From: Euptelea pleiosperma
Taxonomy: Eukaryota; Streptophyta; Magnoliopsida; Ranunculales; Eupteleaceae
NCBI GenBank assembly: GCA_035048495.1
Contig: CM068540.1
Span: 4,262,829-4,326,828, forward strand
Direction: 5' to 3'
Length of the DNA: 64,000 bases
A program made the position numbers and the translations under genes. The notes beneath the pieces were generated by a model. It was not told the DNA's origin. It was given only the letters and a program-made list of their open reading frames with translations, and made no database searches. Within the stretch, counting starts at the first letter, position 1. Each line of letters begins with the position of its first letter. Positions 20,401 to 31,427 of the stretch are shown piece by piece.

Positions 20401-23400
20401 GCGAAGGCCCGATTATTTTTTTAGAGGGAGTGCTTTTAGGTGAAGGCCCGATCTTTTTAGCGGGAGTGCTTCTAGGCGAAGACCCGATTATTTTTTTAGC
20501 GGGAGTGCTTCTAGGCGAAGGCCCGAATGGTAAATAATTAAGAAGGGCCCGGAGCCCTAGGATGAAAGACCCCAAACCCCCTGCAGAATAACCTACGGGT
20601 TAAAGTTTGTGAAAAGATTGTGAGGAATGTGTTTTATTTTATTACATTGAATCATCATCATCATTATCATATTTTTTTCATGTGTTATTATTCTATGCAA
20701 GTGTTTAAATTAAATGAATTGCAAGCATGTGATTATCCTGTAGAATGTATTGGGCGTAAGCTCACGATTTATACCGAACAAAATTTCAGATTTCATGAAA
20801 GAAGATGAAGACGAATCCTTGACGGGGAAGACATCATGGACTAGACGGAGTTTAAAGATTAAGATTGCTTTGTTTTTTTTTTTTTTGGTTTATAGATGTT
20901 TAAAGATGATTTGTTCATGTTGCGATACTTTAATTCACGTTTTGACAATTTTGTTAATTTTCGGGTTACTCGGATTTACCCGACGTCCTGGACGAGAATA
21001 TTCGTCAAATATTCTCTCGATATTAAAATAATGTGATTCCAAAGCGGTTTGTTTCTAAATTGGTTCTAGTATTTTACCAAATTTTTTGATAATTTAATAA
21101 ATTGTTTTATGTCCTGTGGAATTCTGCAAAGTGAACGTCATAGTTGCTGTCCTACACAAACAGCACATAATAGTCAACTTCGACTGCATTTTAGACCAAC
21201 TTACATTAGAAATTTATCTTTTTACCAAATCGAGTTAGCTTTCCAAAAATATATATTGGGGTCATGAAATTCAATCAGAGTTGTCCTGTAAACCCTTTTT
21301 ACTGACTGACTGTCAGTTACGAATTTCAAATAATTTCTGATTTTATTTTGATTTTTTCTTTGATTTGTAAAACAACACCTATATATTATTATTTGATAGA
21401 AAAATCATAAATTTTGAGCACTATTAAATGCACTTATCATTTGTTGGATTCTATTTTAAATTGACCCTCGAATCATACGACTAAGTTAGAAAAAAAAATC
21501 AACCGACTGAGTTTTGCCGGTCACTTTTATAAAACTACAATTACTTGTAAAACCACTAAAAGAATTATAAAACGTCATTTTTGGCCAAAGTGCATTTGTT
21601 ACAGTTGTTTCTTATGAATTTTAGAATAAAACCTTTGAAGAAAATAATTTTTTGACAAACTTTGAATTTTAACAAAAAGTTGACAATTTTTCTTTGAACC
21701 GTGAAAATTAAATTTTAAAATTTCCTTAAACGAGCGTTTTGGCTCAAGTACTTTCACAAAAGATATTTGATATACATTCTAGGTAATTATAGAGACCCTA
21801 GTTAGTAATTTTGATAAAAATTAAAAGTTTGACTTTGGTTATTTCATTGTAATAACTTATTTACGCTTCCGCATCATTTTGACTATTGGAGTTGAATCGT
21901 TTTTTATCAACCACGATGGTGATATTTGGTGTTTTATTTTATTTTTATTTAGCATTTTATTTTTATCAAACCCTGGATCTTGGGTAAATGGACCAACCCA
22001 CATGTATTCGGGTCGGGTCAGGGTGCCCGGATTCGGGGCGTGACACGGATGCTCCCCTTTGCGATTGGTTGGGGTTTGTTGATAGAGAGAACTCAGAGAA
22101 TTTTCGACGATAAGTGAAAATCTGGCATCGATTATTCTTAAGATCAAGGGGGTGATGTTCTTGTGGTCTAAGGCTCATGGGAAATGCCAAGGGCTTTTCT
22201 TCGAAGACTTCGTCTTTCGTTGGGATCTCTAATGCTCAAGAGATGTGTTATTGTTTGATTTATCTTTTCTTACTTTGCTCTTTTTTCTCTGTTTCTTTTT
22301 AGTGCATGCTTTTCTCCAGTCTCTGGTAGGTCGTCTCGACCTCTCTAGCTGGTTAGATTGTATTGGTTTGATTTTTGCCTTTTAGTGAATTCTATACTTA
22401 TCATTAATGATTATTGATTTATATCTTCATTCTTAATTTACTAGACTTGTATATTCTATAATTGTGAGTCGCTTTTCAGTTTTGTGCTGTTTCTTGTTTT
22501 TCCTTTTTTTTTCTTTTGTTTAATAGACCTCAAAACTCTTAACTTCTTAGAACATATGCGATTTCATTTTCTTGTTATCTTAGCTATTGTCTTTGTCCTC
22601 TAGTTCTTATTCGTTCTGAACTTGCACAAATATCTTCAAACCCCAAGCTTCTTGTCTTCGAGATCCAGAAGTCTCAACCTTATTTTCTCTGGGAGAAATC
22701 TGATATCCCCATAGCATGGTCTATGATGGTGTCGCGTATATCGTATAGGCATATATGCATGCTGTGGAACAGAAGTCACCCTATTGGTGATAGGAAGCGT
22801 TAAATCTATCACATTCTTTTGAATGGTCATAAAATTATCACCAACAGTCCACAGAGTTCTAGAGGTCGGATAGGGCACCTGATTGGATATATTTTTGACT
22901 TAGATCTCTTAGTGAGTTTGATTGGTGGGTTCCACTCCGTATGCTAGGTGTATAAGTATACCGTTTATAGACTGTATTTATAGTCCATCAGACAGACTTT
23001 CAACATATGTCTCTTTGGAAATTTACTGTATGCTTTCATCTTTTTATGTGCATTAATCCTGATGTTACTGTTATATTCCTCATTCCTAGGTAAGGTTTAT
23101 TGTCTTTCCTAATGGTGTCGTTCTTGTTTTTAACAGGGAATTTATGGTTACCCAATTGAAATTCAAGCATTGTTTTTCATGGCATTAAGGTGTGCTTATC
23201 AACTTCTTCGGGTTGAAGGCGATGGGAAGGAATTCATTAAGATGATTGAAGAAAGATTGCCCGCACTGACATATCATATGCGCAGCTACTTCTGGCTTGA
23301 TTTCCAGCAACTGAATGATATCTACCGGTTCAAGACAGAGGAATATTCATACACTGCTCTTAACAAGTTCAATGTCATTCCTGATTCAATTCCAGATTGG

Positions 23401-26400
23401 GTGTTTGATTTCATGCCAATGAAAGGTGGATACTTCATAGGGAATGTCAGTCCAGCCAGAATGGACTTCAGGTGGTTTGCCTTGGGTAACTGTGTTGCAA
23501 TTTTATCCTCTCTTGCAACTCAAGAGCAATCTGTGGCTATAATGGATCTTATCGAGGAAAGGTGGCAGGATCTAGTAGGTCAGATGCCTCTGAAGGTGTC
23601 ATATCCGGCTTTGGACTCTGATGAGTGGAAAACAATAACAGGTTGTGACCCCAAAAATACTAGATGGAGCTATCACAATGGTGGGTCCTGGCCAGGTACG
23701 ATAAGCTCATACATCTGTTTTAACCTTTTCTGGTATTGAATTTTCTCATTATATTTTCACCACAATGTAATATTTAACGTTTATTAACTATATTGACACC
23801 TGAAAAAAGTTGATAAGTATTCTTCCTAATAAGCATGGAGTGATTTTGATAAGGACCGACCGTGGTTCCTGAACTTGAATATACACGAGGTCCATTTGAA
23901 AACTACTGATTGATTTACGACGTGCTAATGAAACAAGCAAGACACTCATTGCTTTTTTATTGCAAAAGAATGATCCCAGGGCTCAATCCTCAAGTTAGGT
24001 ATAACCCAACTCATATGACAAAGAAAGCTGAACCTAGTCCAGAAACTACGACATTCAAATGCGTAGTTAGAAAATGAGTCAGCAACATTACAGGATAATT
24101 TGGGTGATTGTGGCTGGTGTTGTCAAAGGACCTAGGCATTTTAGCTAAGTAAGCTGTACTAAACTTCTTGTATCTTTCCAGATTTTCTGTTTAAAATATG
24201 TAAGGACATGGACATGTGTGTCAGTGTCCGACACAAATATGAGGTGTCTGACACGGTGCCTCTAAGAAGCCCGACACCTAGACACCTCTGTACACATATC
24301 ATAATAAAATATTTTAGTTGTATTTAAGTCAAAATTTTCTAATAAAAATAAGAAAAGAAGTATATGAAAGTAAAATAAAACATTTCTATACACCATTGAG
24401 CTTCCAATAACATAATAACTATAAGTAATTTATAAGAGGGAAGACTATTAAACAACTATAGCTGTTTTTAACAACTTAACAAAGTACTGTATGGAGGATG
24501 GAACACATTAACCTACTTTAGAAATCATCTTTTTAATAAAAAGTTGTGAAAATATAGGGTGAGTGCCATACATCTTAGAATGTGTGTCTGGATGTCTCGA
24601 CACGTTTTCCCCTGTGTTGATGTGGCCAACTTGGCGAACAAACCTAAAAGTACCGTGTCCTTGTTATATAGGTTTGAAACTACACCATAAGACAACGCAT
24701 GGGAAAAAAAAAAAATATAAAAGACTACATGATTGTATCTCAAGTTATGAAAATATGGATTACTTCATACAAGGACCCAAGCAAAGTAGCCAAGCTTTAA
24801 TTAACTTGTTACATTGTTACAGCTTTCCTGCTTATAAACTACACACAAGAATTTACCCCAAGGTATGGAAACGATTAGTGTTTCTAGACCAGTTAGGGTC
24901 CTAGTCGAGTTGGATTTGTGAATCGGTCATGAATTGGTATTCTTATAAACATACTGATCCAGATATTTATGGATCATATTTTTCCTACATGACAAGAACT
25001 TCCGTGGGTTTCGAAGGATATTTCTGCTTCTTTTAGGTAATAGTAACAAATATTTGACTGTTGGGAAATTTGGGCCCTATAGATTCATCCATAAATCTAG
25101 AATGTAAGTTTCTGGTCCCAAAATTCACTCAATTTGCGAATCAGTTGGGTGACCTTGTCAAGTTTACTCATGGCTCTTCCCTCCCACCCACCCACACAAG
25201 CACACACACACCCTGGTCATGGCTCATGACTCATTACTGACTTGGATAGACTGAAAAGAAATTATACTACATATAGGGAGTGTAAGCTATAATTTTATAT
25301 AAACTATCATATACATAGATTTGTAATACTGTATAATTTAGTTAATAAGATTTTCATGAAAATTCAATGGATGACATTGCAAAAGATTACTTTTACAGAG
25401 ACCAATTGCAGGGTGACACCTAATCACTTTTCACAATAAAAGGGAATTTTTAATAGACAAGATTGACCGGTTGACAGGGAGGTTTCATGCAGCCGACCCC
25501 ATATAGTTGGGATTAAGTTTATGATGATGATGATGATGATGATGAGTTGACTGAGGGGGGGAGGACCTTTTCTCCCAGTAAACCAGTTGACATAAATATT
25601 AAACAGATAAAAAATGATTAGGTGTCTCCTTTTTATGGTCTGTGTAAAAATTACCTGCAGTGTAACGTTTTCTCATAATCGTTTATATATAGATACAGAC
25701 ATATTGTGAAGTTACTTTTATTGCAGTTAGAATTACACAATGTTATTTATTTATATAGTACATATAAGATTATTGTATATACTGCAACTTGATAAAGTCA
25801 AACGCAGATTACGGTAGTACATATTTATGTAAAAACTTGATTTGGCTCAAATAAACAATTGGGACTTTACTGTTTCTAAATCATGGTCTGCCTTTATTAT
25901 TCAAAGAAACCAAATAAGTGCTGATATGGTACCCAACATAATTATACTTATAGTACTACCATTCATCCAATGCCTAATGTATTATTCTAGGTTTTTTGGT
26001 ATATGAACTTTCCTTCAACTAGTATATGGGATCCAATCTATTTGTTTTGGATTTACACGTCTCTTCATTCACTCTTGGCTTTTTGGTTCCTAACAAAGTC
26101 CCACCTCATACGTTACAGATTTTCTACACTCTTAAAGTTTTTTACACCATTTTTTTCCAGAATGCAATCACCAGTTATTCACAGATGTATGACACGGGAC
26201 CACATTCAATAAGAGATCTCTAACATGGGACCACATATTCATGTTCTAGTTCTACTTAAATTTCCAGGTCTATTTTACAGATTTTTTTTGTGAATGGTAC
26301 AAAGAATTCCTTGTCACTCCCCATACAATCTGTGCATCTTTATTTACTATGTGATATGCACTAAGGAGAAATCTGAGGTACATGATAGGAGATCCATGGA

Positions 26401-26853
26401 TGGTTTACTTGTTCATCATGTGTACTGGTGTGAGGATGATAAACTGTCATTGGGGTCTATACATCGAGTAGCTGAGTCAAGCACTATTCCCTTCACCATT
26501 GAGCTGGACAATTCTAATGAATGTGCATTGTATATGCAGTTCTTCTGTGGTTACTTACAGCAGCTAGCATCAAAACTGGAAGACCCCAGATTGCAAGAAA
26601 GGCTATTGAGCTTGCAGAGCTAAGGCTCGCCAAGGATGGTTGGCCCGAATACTATGATGGTAAGGATGGTTGTTATGTTGGGAAACAGTCTCGGAAGCTG
26701 CAGACTTGGTCAATTGCTGGCTATTTGGTCTCCAAGATGCTATTGGAAGATCCTTCTCATCTTGGGATCTTGGCTCTCGAGGAGGACAAAAATATGAAGC
26801 CTACTCTATCTCGGGCGACCACGTTGCCTACAAGATTGCAAGCTTATCAGTGA
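14067..26853 (+). CDS. Neutral/alkaline invertase, cytosolic (beta) type
   Basis: This is a GH100 sucrose hydrolase that splits sucrose to glucose and fructose in the cytosol. There are four coding exons: 14067-14426, 16201-16632, 23137-23695 and 26540-26853. All have GT-AG borders and agreeing phases, giving about 554 residues, normal for the family. '[10 protein letters not shown]' (Asp about 202, the proposed acid) and 'HNGGSWP' (about 444) are intact, and no transit peptide is seen. The start is uncertain: the ATG at 14067 is the first in frame, but the frame stays open back to a possible acceptor at 13994. Oddities are Trp to Ser at about 155 ('LQSSEK' for LQSWEK), Arg to Cys at 161, and Phe to Cys at 122. 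Intron 2 holds a LINE and a solo LTR. It looks expressible, but its activity is unproven. Confidence 0.88.
14459..14570 (-). repeat. Retroposon 3' scrap
   Basis: A run of T followed by 'GATCGGTAAAAAGATG' is typical of the reverse-complemented poly-A end of plant LINE/SINE copies. Similar short tails occur at about 16802-16880 and 46273-46330. It is too short to classify further. Confidence 0.4.
15040..15232. mobile_element. Small MITE in invertase intron 1
   Basis: The ends read CAATGTTTTAAAAA and TTTTTTAAAACATTG, an inverted repeat of about 14 bp, enclosing about 165 bp with 'GAGGCGAGGTG'. The repeat at 15746-15866 carries the same GAGGC-type words and a similar right end. The target duplication is not clear. 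Confidence 0.5.
15746..15866. repeat. Partial copy of the intron 1 MITE
   Basis: It contains repeated CTCGAGGCTTAAGC-type words and ends GATTTTTAAAACACTG, like the 15232 end. The left terminus is not found. Confidence 0.4.
16201..16632 (+). CDS. Invertase exon 2
   Basis: The exon has 144 codons running from '[14 protein letters not shown]' to '[19 protein letters not shown]'. It contains the proposed catalytic Asp in 'VAPVDSG'. Three normally conserved residues are changed (Phe to Cys, Trp to Ser, Arg to Cys). The donor is atg|gtgagg. Confidence 0.92.
17620..18355 (+). pseudogene. LINE-B reverse transcriptase C-terminal half
   Basis: Frames give a decayed palm ('[14 protein letters not shown]', 'ISHLQF') and then a clear thumb: '[11 protein letters not shown]'-like, '[17 protein letters not shown]', '[23 protein letters not shown]'. 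Several frameshifts occur. The ADD catalytic box is lost near 17815. Confidence 0.75.
18614..19161 (+). pseudogene. LINE-B zf-RVT, first part
   Basis: A frame encodes '[10 protein letters not shown]', '[18 protein letters not shown]' and '[18 protein letters not shown]', the zinc-binding domain found after RT in plant LINEs. The frame continues to the LTR border at 19161. Confidence 0.75.
19573..19642. repeat. AAAAAAT heptamer array in the solo LTR
   Basis: About nine to ten near-perfect copies of a 7-base TAAAAAA unit occur in a row. Confidence 0.95.
20338..20526. repeat. ~40-bp tandem repeats in the solo LTR
   Basis: There are five imperfect units built on 'TAGCGGGAGTGCTTCTAGGC' followed by 'GAAGGCCCGATTATTTTT'. 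The long frame on the opposite strand (20575-20321) is a by-product of this repeat, not a gene. Confidence 0.9.
22046..22229 (+). pseudogene. LINE-B coding end, beyond the LTR
   Basis: It continues the LINE frame after the LTR: '[21 protein letters not shown]' and on to '[11 protein letters not shown]' then a stop. This is the usual C-terminus of plant L1 ORF2 without RNase H, so LINE-B belongs to a different lineage from LINE-A. Confidence 0.8.
23137..23695 (+). CDS. Invertase exon 3
   Basis: It encodes '[18 protein letters not shown]' through '[19 protein letters not shown]', the most conserved part of the enzyme, with no visible damage. It ends one base into a Val codon (cca g|gtacg) that exon 4 completes. 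Confidence 0.95.
23696..26539 (+). other. Invertase intron 3
   Basis: A 2.8-kb GT-AG intron. It holds a repeat rich in 'GTGTCCGACAC' words near 24200-24600 and an Au-like SINE tail at 25485-25547. No exon was missed as far as I can see. Confidence 0.8.
25485..25547 (+). mobile_element. Au-like SINE 3' end
   Basis: 'GCAGCCGACCCCATATAG' followed by 'TTGGGATTAAG' and a (TGA)n tail (six copies) is the typical 3' region of plant Au SINEs. The tRNA-like head was not identified, so the copy is 5' truncated or diverged. Confidence 0.6.
26540..26853 (+). CDS. Invertase exon 4 (last)
   Basis: It encodes '[21 protein letters not shown]', '[12 protein letters not shown]', '[21 protein letters not shown]' and a short C-tail, then TGA. 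The usual Arg in 'GRYVGKQ' is Cys here. Confidence 0.92.
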
Positions 26854-27633
26854 CAGTTTTTCTCCTACTATAGATGGTTAATGATTTACCTTTGGGACTG
26901 TTTTTGTGAAGATTTCATTGTTTTATTAAATTTTATTTTTTATATATAGTTTTTTGGTAATGGCATTGCAAGTATTTATAGATGAACGAGGAATGCTTGG
27001 ATCAAGTTGGAAGGACTGTCCTTGTGAGAACTGATCACAAGAACAGAACCTCCATGAATGTCGTCTCCTATGTCAAAAAATCAATTGGACAGGATTACTG
27101 TGGTTTTCTGTTCTATTGCATTGAAAAATTACAAAAGGTCCAGGAAAAAGTCTAGTAAATCAATGGTTGCTATCATCTGCTTTTCAGCCAGAATACAATA
27201 CCCTATAGGTTGGATCCATTGGATGTTAGCGCGAGAACCATCGGTGCTCAAGTATTCTTTTTTTAAATATGTGGTTTGAGGCCAAATATAAACAATGACT
27301 AGAGAAAACAGAAGTAAAATTTGAGTTGTGCTTGAAGTATGGCTCTGCTTGCTCAATGCAAATCGGATGCAATGCACCCATTTGCCACGATTTTGGAATT
27401 TGGGGACGTGCAAATGAGCTGGCATGCAAGTGGTTGCCAAGCCCTTGCAAACTCTTTAAGAAAATGGATGCAATAATGTGCAGCCCAGAAACCGCGGTAA
27501 GTGACTGCAATGCAACTCACCGCATTTGAAGTGGAAGGTTCATTTTTTACTAGAAGGTACAAGTTTTAAAAAAATCCAAAAGAAAAAGATTACTCTTTTA
27601 AAAGAATTGCCGAGTTTTTGAAAAAATGTTATA
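26854..27633. other. Invertase 3' flank
   Basis: The 3' UTR and downstream DNA. Short frames on both strands around 27129-27562 overlap each other and show no domain. Confidence 0.4.
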
Positions 27634-29118
27634 TCTATATAACAAAACAGGACGGTTGTCACCCCCTCTTATCCGGCTTCACAAAGGATGGCCGAGATCT
27701 TATCACACCAAATGGACGGTGGATCTCGGCCACTCACACCCAGTTTTAACAAACACTTTGTCGATGAGTGCCGTGGGCACGGGTCACCTACTATTTACCT
27801 AAATATAAGGAATGAAATGGGTTGGATTTACATATAGCCCAGGGGTCAGGCTCAGGAGCCCCACTTTTTATGCCTCGAGAGGGGTGTTACCGTTAAAACG
27901 GATTGAAACTGCCAGGGGCAAAAATGGAAAAATAGAATTTAATGATTTTAACAGAGAAAAAGTGGTGCTGAAATTCAAAATTTTAAATTTGAAAATTAAA
28001 AAAAAATAGAATTTAACGAAAATTTAATGATTTTCTTATACCTCTCTTATCTTATATGACTTCAATAATGAGTGGCTGAGATCCACTATGCTTCATATCG
28101 ATGGCTGCGATTAATTCCCACCCGATTTTGATAAACACTGTCGGAAAGTGCCGGGGCACAGGTCACCCATGCATATATCAAGAAAACTCAGTTGTATTCT
28201 CTTATCTTATCCATCCATCTAATGTGGACGGTTAGATAAAGAGTGGTTGAGATCAAATCCATCGATCTAATGTGGATGGTTAGATTTCAGCCACTCAATC
28301 CGCCTCATTTGACCTCAATTATTCAAAATTTAAATTTCAACACCGTTATTTTTGTTATTTTCCCAGTTCTCCCTCTGTGCGTTACAATCCGTTATAATAG
28401 TCTCTATAATGGAAAAAACGGTAATGCCCCAGCCCGTTATACCGTTTGAGTGGCGAAGGCACCCAATTTTTGCAAACGCTTTTGTCGTAGAGTGTTGTGG
28501 GCATGGGCCATTTACTATTCTATTTAACAAAACATATTGGTTGTCTCCCTACTTATACCTCATCTTATAAGCATCAACAAAGAAGGGCCGAGATCTAATC
28601 CTCCCCCAAATGGACGGTGGATATCCGCCACTCACCCGATTTTGGCAAATTCTTTGTCGAGGAGTGCCGATGGCACGGGGCACCCACTAGTCTAGATAAC
28701 AAAACAGGGAAGTTGTCTCCCCCTCTTATAGGCTTCAAATATCCAAGGGCCCATATCAACCCTTACATAAAATAAAATTTAGACGGTTGGATTAATTTAA
28801 AAGGGAAATTGTCTCCCCACTTATACCCCTCTTATCAGCTTCACAAAAGATGGTCGAGATCTTATCCCCCAAATGGACTATGGATCTCAACCACTCACCC
28901 CCGATTTTGAGAAATGCTTTGTAGGGGAGTGCCGAGGGCACGGGCCACCCACTATACATCTATATAACAAAACAGAGAAGTCACTTATCCCCCCTTTTAT
29001 CGGCTTCACAAAGGATGGACGAGATCTTATCACCCCAAATGGATGGTGGATCTAAGCCACTCACACCCGATTTTGGCAAACGCTTTGTCGGAGAGTGCCG
29101 TGGGCACGGGCTACCTAT
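27634..29118 (+). mobile_element. Head-to-tail array of Helitron-like units
   Basis: Seven related units of about 100-340 bp (typically ~160) follow each other: 27634-27794, about 28026-28175, 28176-28518, 28519-28690, 28691-28795, 28796-28955 and 28959-29118. Typical units start TCTATATAACAAAACAG. They end in a short hairpin (GTGCC-3 nt-GGCAC), about 10 nt, and CTAT, or in one unit (28690) canonical CTAG followed by T. These are the expected ends of a non-autonomous Helitron. No Rep/helicase is present. Family assignment is inference. Confidence 0.6.
27881..28025 (+). repeat. Family D fragment (TTAACGG-rich)
   Basis: 'CCGTTAAAACGGATTGAAAC' and 'CCAGGGGCAAAAATGGAAAA' match the inside of the foldback element at 50270-50880. 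The fragment sits between the first two Helitron-like units, and another scrap (about 28340-28450) sits inside the third. Confidence 0.6.
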
Positions 29119-29128
29119 ATATAATTAT

Positions 29129-29500
29129 GGGTTGGGATAAAGTTAATAATGTTTTTTGACTTGTAAAAGGACAGGCAGTAGTGGGGACCACATGCAGATG
29201 AGTTAAGGGCTGATCTTTGGTGATGATGATCTCCTTCCTCACAAAAAATCAGGAATTTCTAAAACTTCTAACCCTATCAAATATAGACCTAAATTTATGG
29301 TGAAAAAGAACGGTCCAAATTTTTTTAACTATCAATCCACTTTTCATAAGGCTACAAATGTTGGAATGGGCTGATTTTTTCTGAGGTTGATATCCATGTT
29401 GAGAAGAATATCACCACTAAACATCAGCACTTAACTCATCTATATGTGGGCTCTACGTCCATTAGTCATTATATTAGTCACAATAACATGAGCCAGACCA
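29129..29500. mobile_element. Foldback MITE, family B
   Basis: It starts GGTTGGGATAAAGTTA, as at 36850 and 46903. The body contains 'GATGAGTTAAGGGCTGAT' and its decayed inverse near 29400-29460, so it folds on itself. It directly follows the Helitron-like array. Confidence 0.6.
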
Positions 29501-29765
29501 GATTGCACCAACTCTCTTAAGCCAGACCATTCTGGGTGATAGGGGGATAGGAACAAATATCACTAATCAGGCTGATTTTTGGTATGTAGGTCCACTTAGG
29601 CATGGCCAAACATCCATACAGTTATTGGTCTCTAAGAGTTGATCTGCCACATGGCTCATAATTTGGTCCGTCATCAACTTCTACTCTTCCTCTCAGTGAA
29701 GCACCAACTCTTCCTTCAGCGGTGGATCCAGGGGGCACGGTCCCCGACCCACATCATTAGACGAC

Positions 29766-29990
29766 ACAGTTAAAAATCAACCCATGAAAACGATTCCAAT
29801 CCAACGCTTAGAAATCACTAATAAGGCTAATTTTTGGTCTATATGTTCATCTAGGGTTGAGCTACGCTTAGAAATCACTAATAAGGCTAATTTTTGGTCT
29901 CTGTGTTCATCTAGGGTTGAGCTAAACATTCATACGGTCAGAAATCTCTAATAATATGCCATGTGGCTTATATTGTAGGCGGTTCTACTC
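29766..29990. repeat. Family C copy with a 60-bp tandem duplication
   Basis: This is the right half of the family C MITE. The segment 29805-29864 is repeated at 29865-29924, with only two differing bases that I can see. Confidence 0.75.
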
Positions 29991-30000
29991 AATTGATTGT

Positions 30001-30345
30001 GCAAATGTGAACTCTGTCTCATGGTGTTGCTGCGGGTACATGGTTGCAAAGGTGGAGTATCTCAAAGAAGAAATTATTGTATTGACATGAAATGTATTTT
30101 ACCGCAATTTTACAATGACAGCCAGATTTATACACCGTGCCCTATAAATCACTAATAAACCTTAAAACAATGATTTTTTCATAGCTACCATGAATCCAAA
30201 AATTCAGAACTAACAATCTTGAACATCAAATAGCTGATTGCATGGCTGATGATGCATTTGTGATGAAGTCTCGAGCATCAGACACGGCTGATAAGGTGCC
30301 GTTGGATGCATCTCTAATGACAAATAGTTCACATATGGTCCTGGA
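30001..30345. other. 3' flank of the MADS gene
   Basis: Non-coding. It probably includes the 3' UTR of the minus-strand MADS gene. Confidence 0.4.
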
Positions 30346-31142
30346 TTAATTGATGAATTCCATCTCTTCCAATGTCCTCAATCCTGAATCATACATAAAT
30401 GGACCGTTAAATGAAGAATAAGAAAGGTTCCCGATGGACCCACCCTGGAAATTTTCGCAACTAAAGCCATTCATCGACATCATCGGAGTCATCGCGTGTC
30501 TGCCATCAAAGATCAGGCCTGGTTCATAAGGGTAATCAATGGCTGTAATATGGTGATCCAGCGGTTTCACACAAGCAAGAGGATGTGTTTGCATTACATC
30601 TTTCCACATATTCCCATGATATGTGCTCGGTGCTGGGTGGGAGTGCTCGATCATCCTTGCTACTCCTTCCAGGGCGTTTTTTTTCCCATTCATCAATTCA
30701 ATTTTCGTCTTCACCATTTCAAGCTTCGAGTCCAATGTGCCTATAAGTTGCTGTAGTTGCTCCATCGTGAAATCATCGATCCAATCGTCCCGCATGAGGT
30801 GCTCAGTCTCATTGTTGTTTCGGCGTACTTTAGTGGGTTCATCTTTGATCTTCTTCCGATCCTCAATGATGTCAGAAAGATCAAGGTTTCGCTTCATCCG
30901 TTTGTCCTTCCCTATATGTTGATATTGATTGATGATCCGATGGACTTCATTTTTGTTCTCTGGCCATATCTCTGGCTCAAGCAGACGGTTGTCTTGTTTC
31001 GATGCGTACATGATCATGGATGCGTCAACTCCGCAAAGGGTGGAGAATTCATAAATCTTCTTTTTCAACCCTTTCATTCTCTTTAAAAAAGTCGCATTTC
31101 GAGTTTGGGTATGGGCTCCATATTGAGTTTTGCACGGCCCAT
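30346..31142 (-). pseudogene. AGL80-like Mgamma MADS-box gene, frameshifted
   Basis: A single-exon, type I (M-type) MADS gene. In Arabidopsis this clade (AGL80, PHERES) acts in the nucleus of central cell and endosperm. An ATG at 31142 starts 'MGRAKLNMEPIPK', the clade's usual start. About 40 bases on, the frame is lost. A second frame continues the same domain, 'TRNATFLKRMKGLKKKIYEF', then 'STLCGVDASMIMY'. It runs open to TAA at 30346 (243 codons from the ATG at 31077), with a coiled-coil-like 'EQLQQLIGTLDSKLEMVKTKIE'. Compared with relatives, about five bases seem missing at the break. Translation from 31077 would lack the DNA-contacting N-terminal arm, so it is probably a recent pseudogene. 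Confidence 0.82.
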
Positions 31143-31427
31143 CTTGTGTTCTAACAATGCAACAAAACCAACAATCAAATCATAAAAACAAAAAGAAAAT
31201 CAAAACCTTTGATCATGAAAAACATTATAGCAGCAGTCATGGTTAATCGAACATCTCTTTAGATTATGAGAAACAAATTTAATAACAGGCCATTTCTATC
31301 TTCCATTAAAACAAGCCAATTTCTAAAAACAAGAACAGGGTTGTGTATCGGGTCGAAAACCCATTTTAAACCAACTTGACTGATAATAGGTGTCGTCCAT
31401 CAAACTTGATCAGGCTTCACCTATCAC

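Larger units (their letters stand above)
19162..22045 (+). mobile_element. Solo Tekay-like gypsy LTR
   Basis: It starts TGTAATACCCTG and ends GGGGCGTGACA, 2.9 kb with no gag or pol. Flanks cgtat (19157-19161) and cggat (22046-22050) fit a 5-bp target duplication with one change. Removing the LTR and one flank lets the LINE-B frame run straight on, which proves the insertion point. It probably formed by recombination between the two LTRs of a full element. Confidence 0.88.
17560..22400 (+). mobile_element. 5'-truncated L1-type LINE (LINE-B)
   Basis: It starts within the RT domain and continues through the thumb and zf-RVT on the sense strand of the invertase intron. It is split at 19162-22045 by a solo LTR. 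The end is placed roughly, after the coding part stops at 22229. Target duplications were not identified, so both borders are approximate. Confidence 0.75.
16633..23136 (+). other. Invertase intron 2, TE-expanded
   Basis: A 6.5-kb intron made mostly of LINE-B (about 17560-22400) with a solo LTR inside it. Without these it would be about 1.7 kb. The acceptor is ttttaacag|ggaatt. Confidence 0.85.

Noticed and set aside
20338..20526. Regular repeats that could suggest a CRISPR array
   Set aside because: The units are contiguous with no unique spacers, the genome is a plant, and the site is an LTR minisatellite.
20321..20575. Minus-strand frame with a repeated '[11 protein letters not shown]' peptide
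   Set aside because: It is produced by the ~40-bp tandem repeats inside the solo LTR. There is no start context or domain, and it lies in LTR DNA.
24563..24904. 113-codon frame in invertase intron 3
   Set aside because: It lies wholly in the intron, has no domain, and overlaps a minus-strand frame. It is not an exon of the invertase, whose exons 3 and 4 join perfectly in phase.
27129..27562. Several overlapping frames downstream of the invertase
   Set aside because: Both strands are open over the same bases with no similarity to known proteins. Treated as chance.
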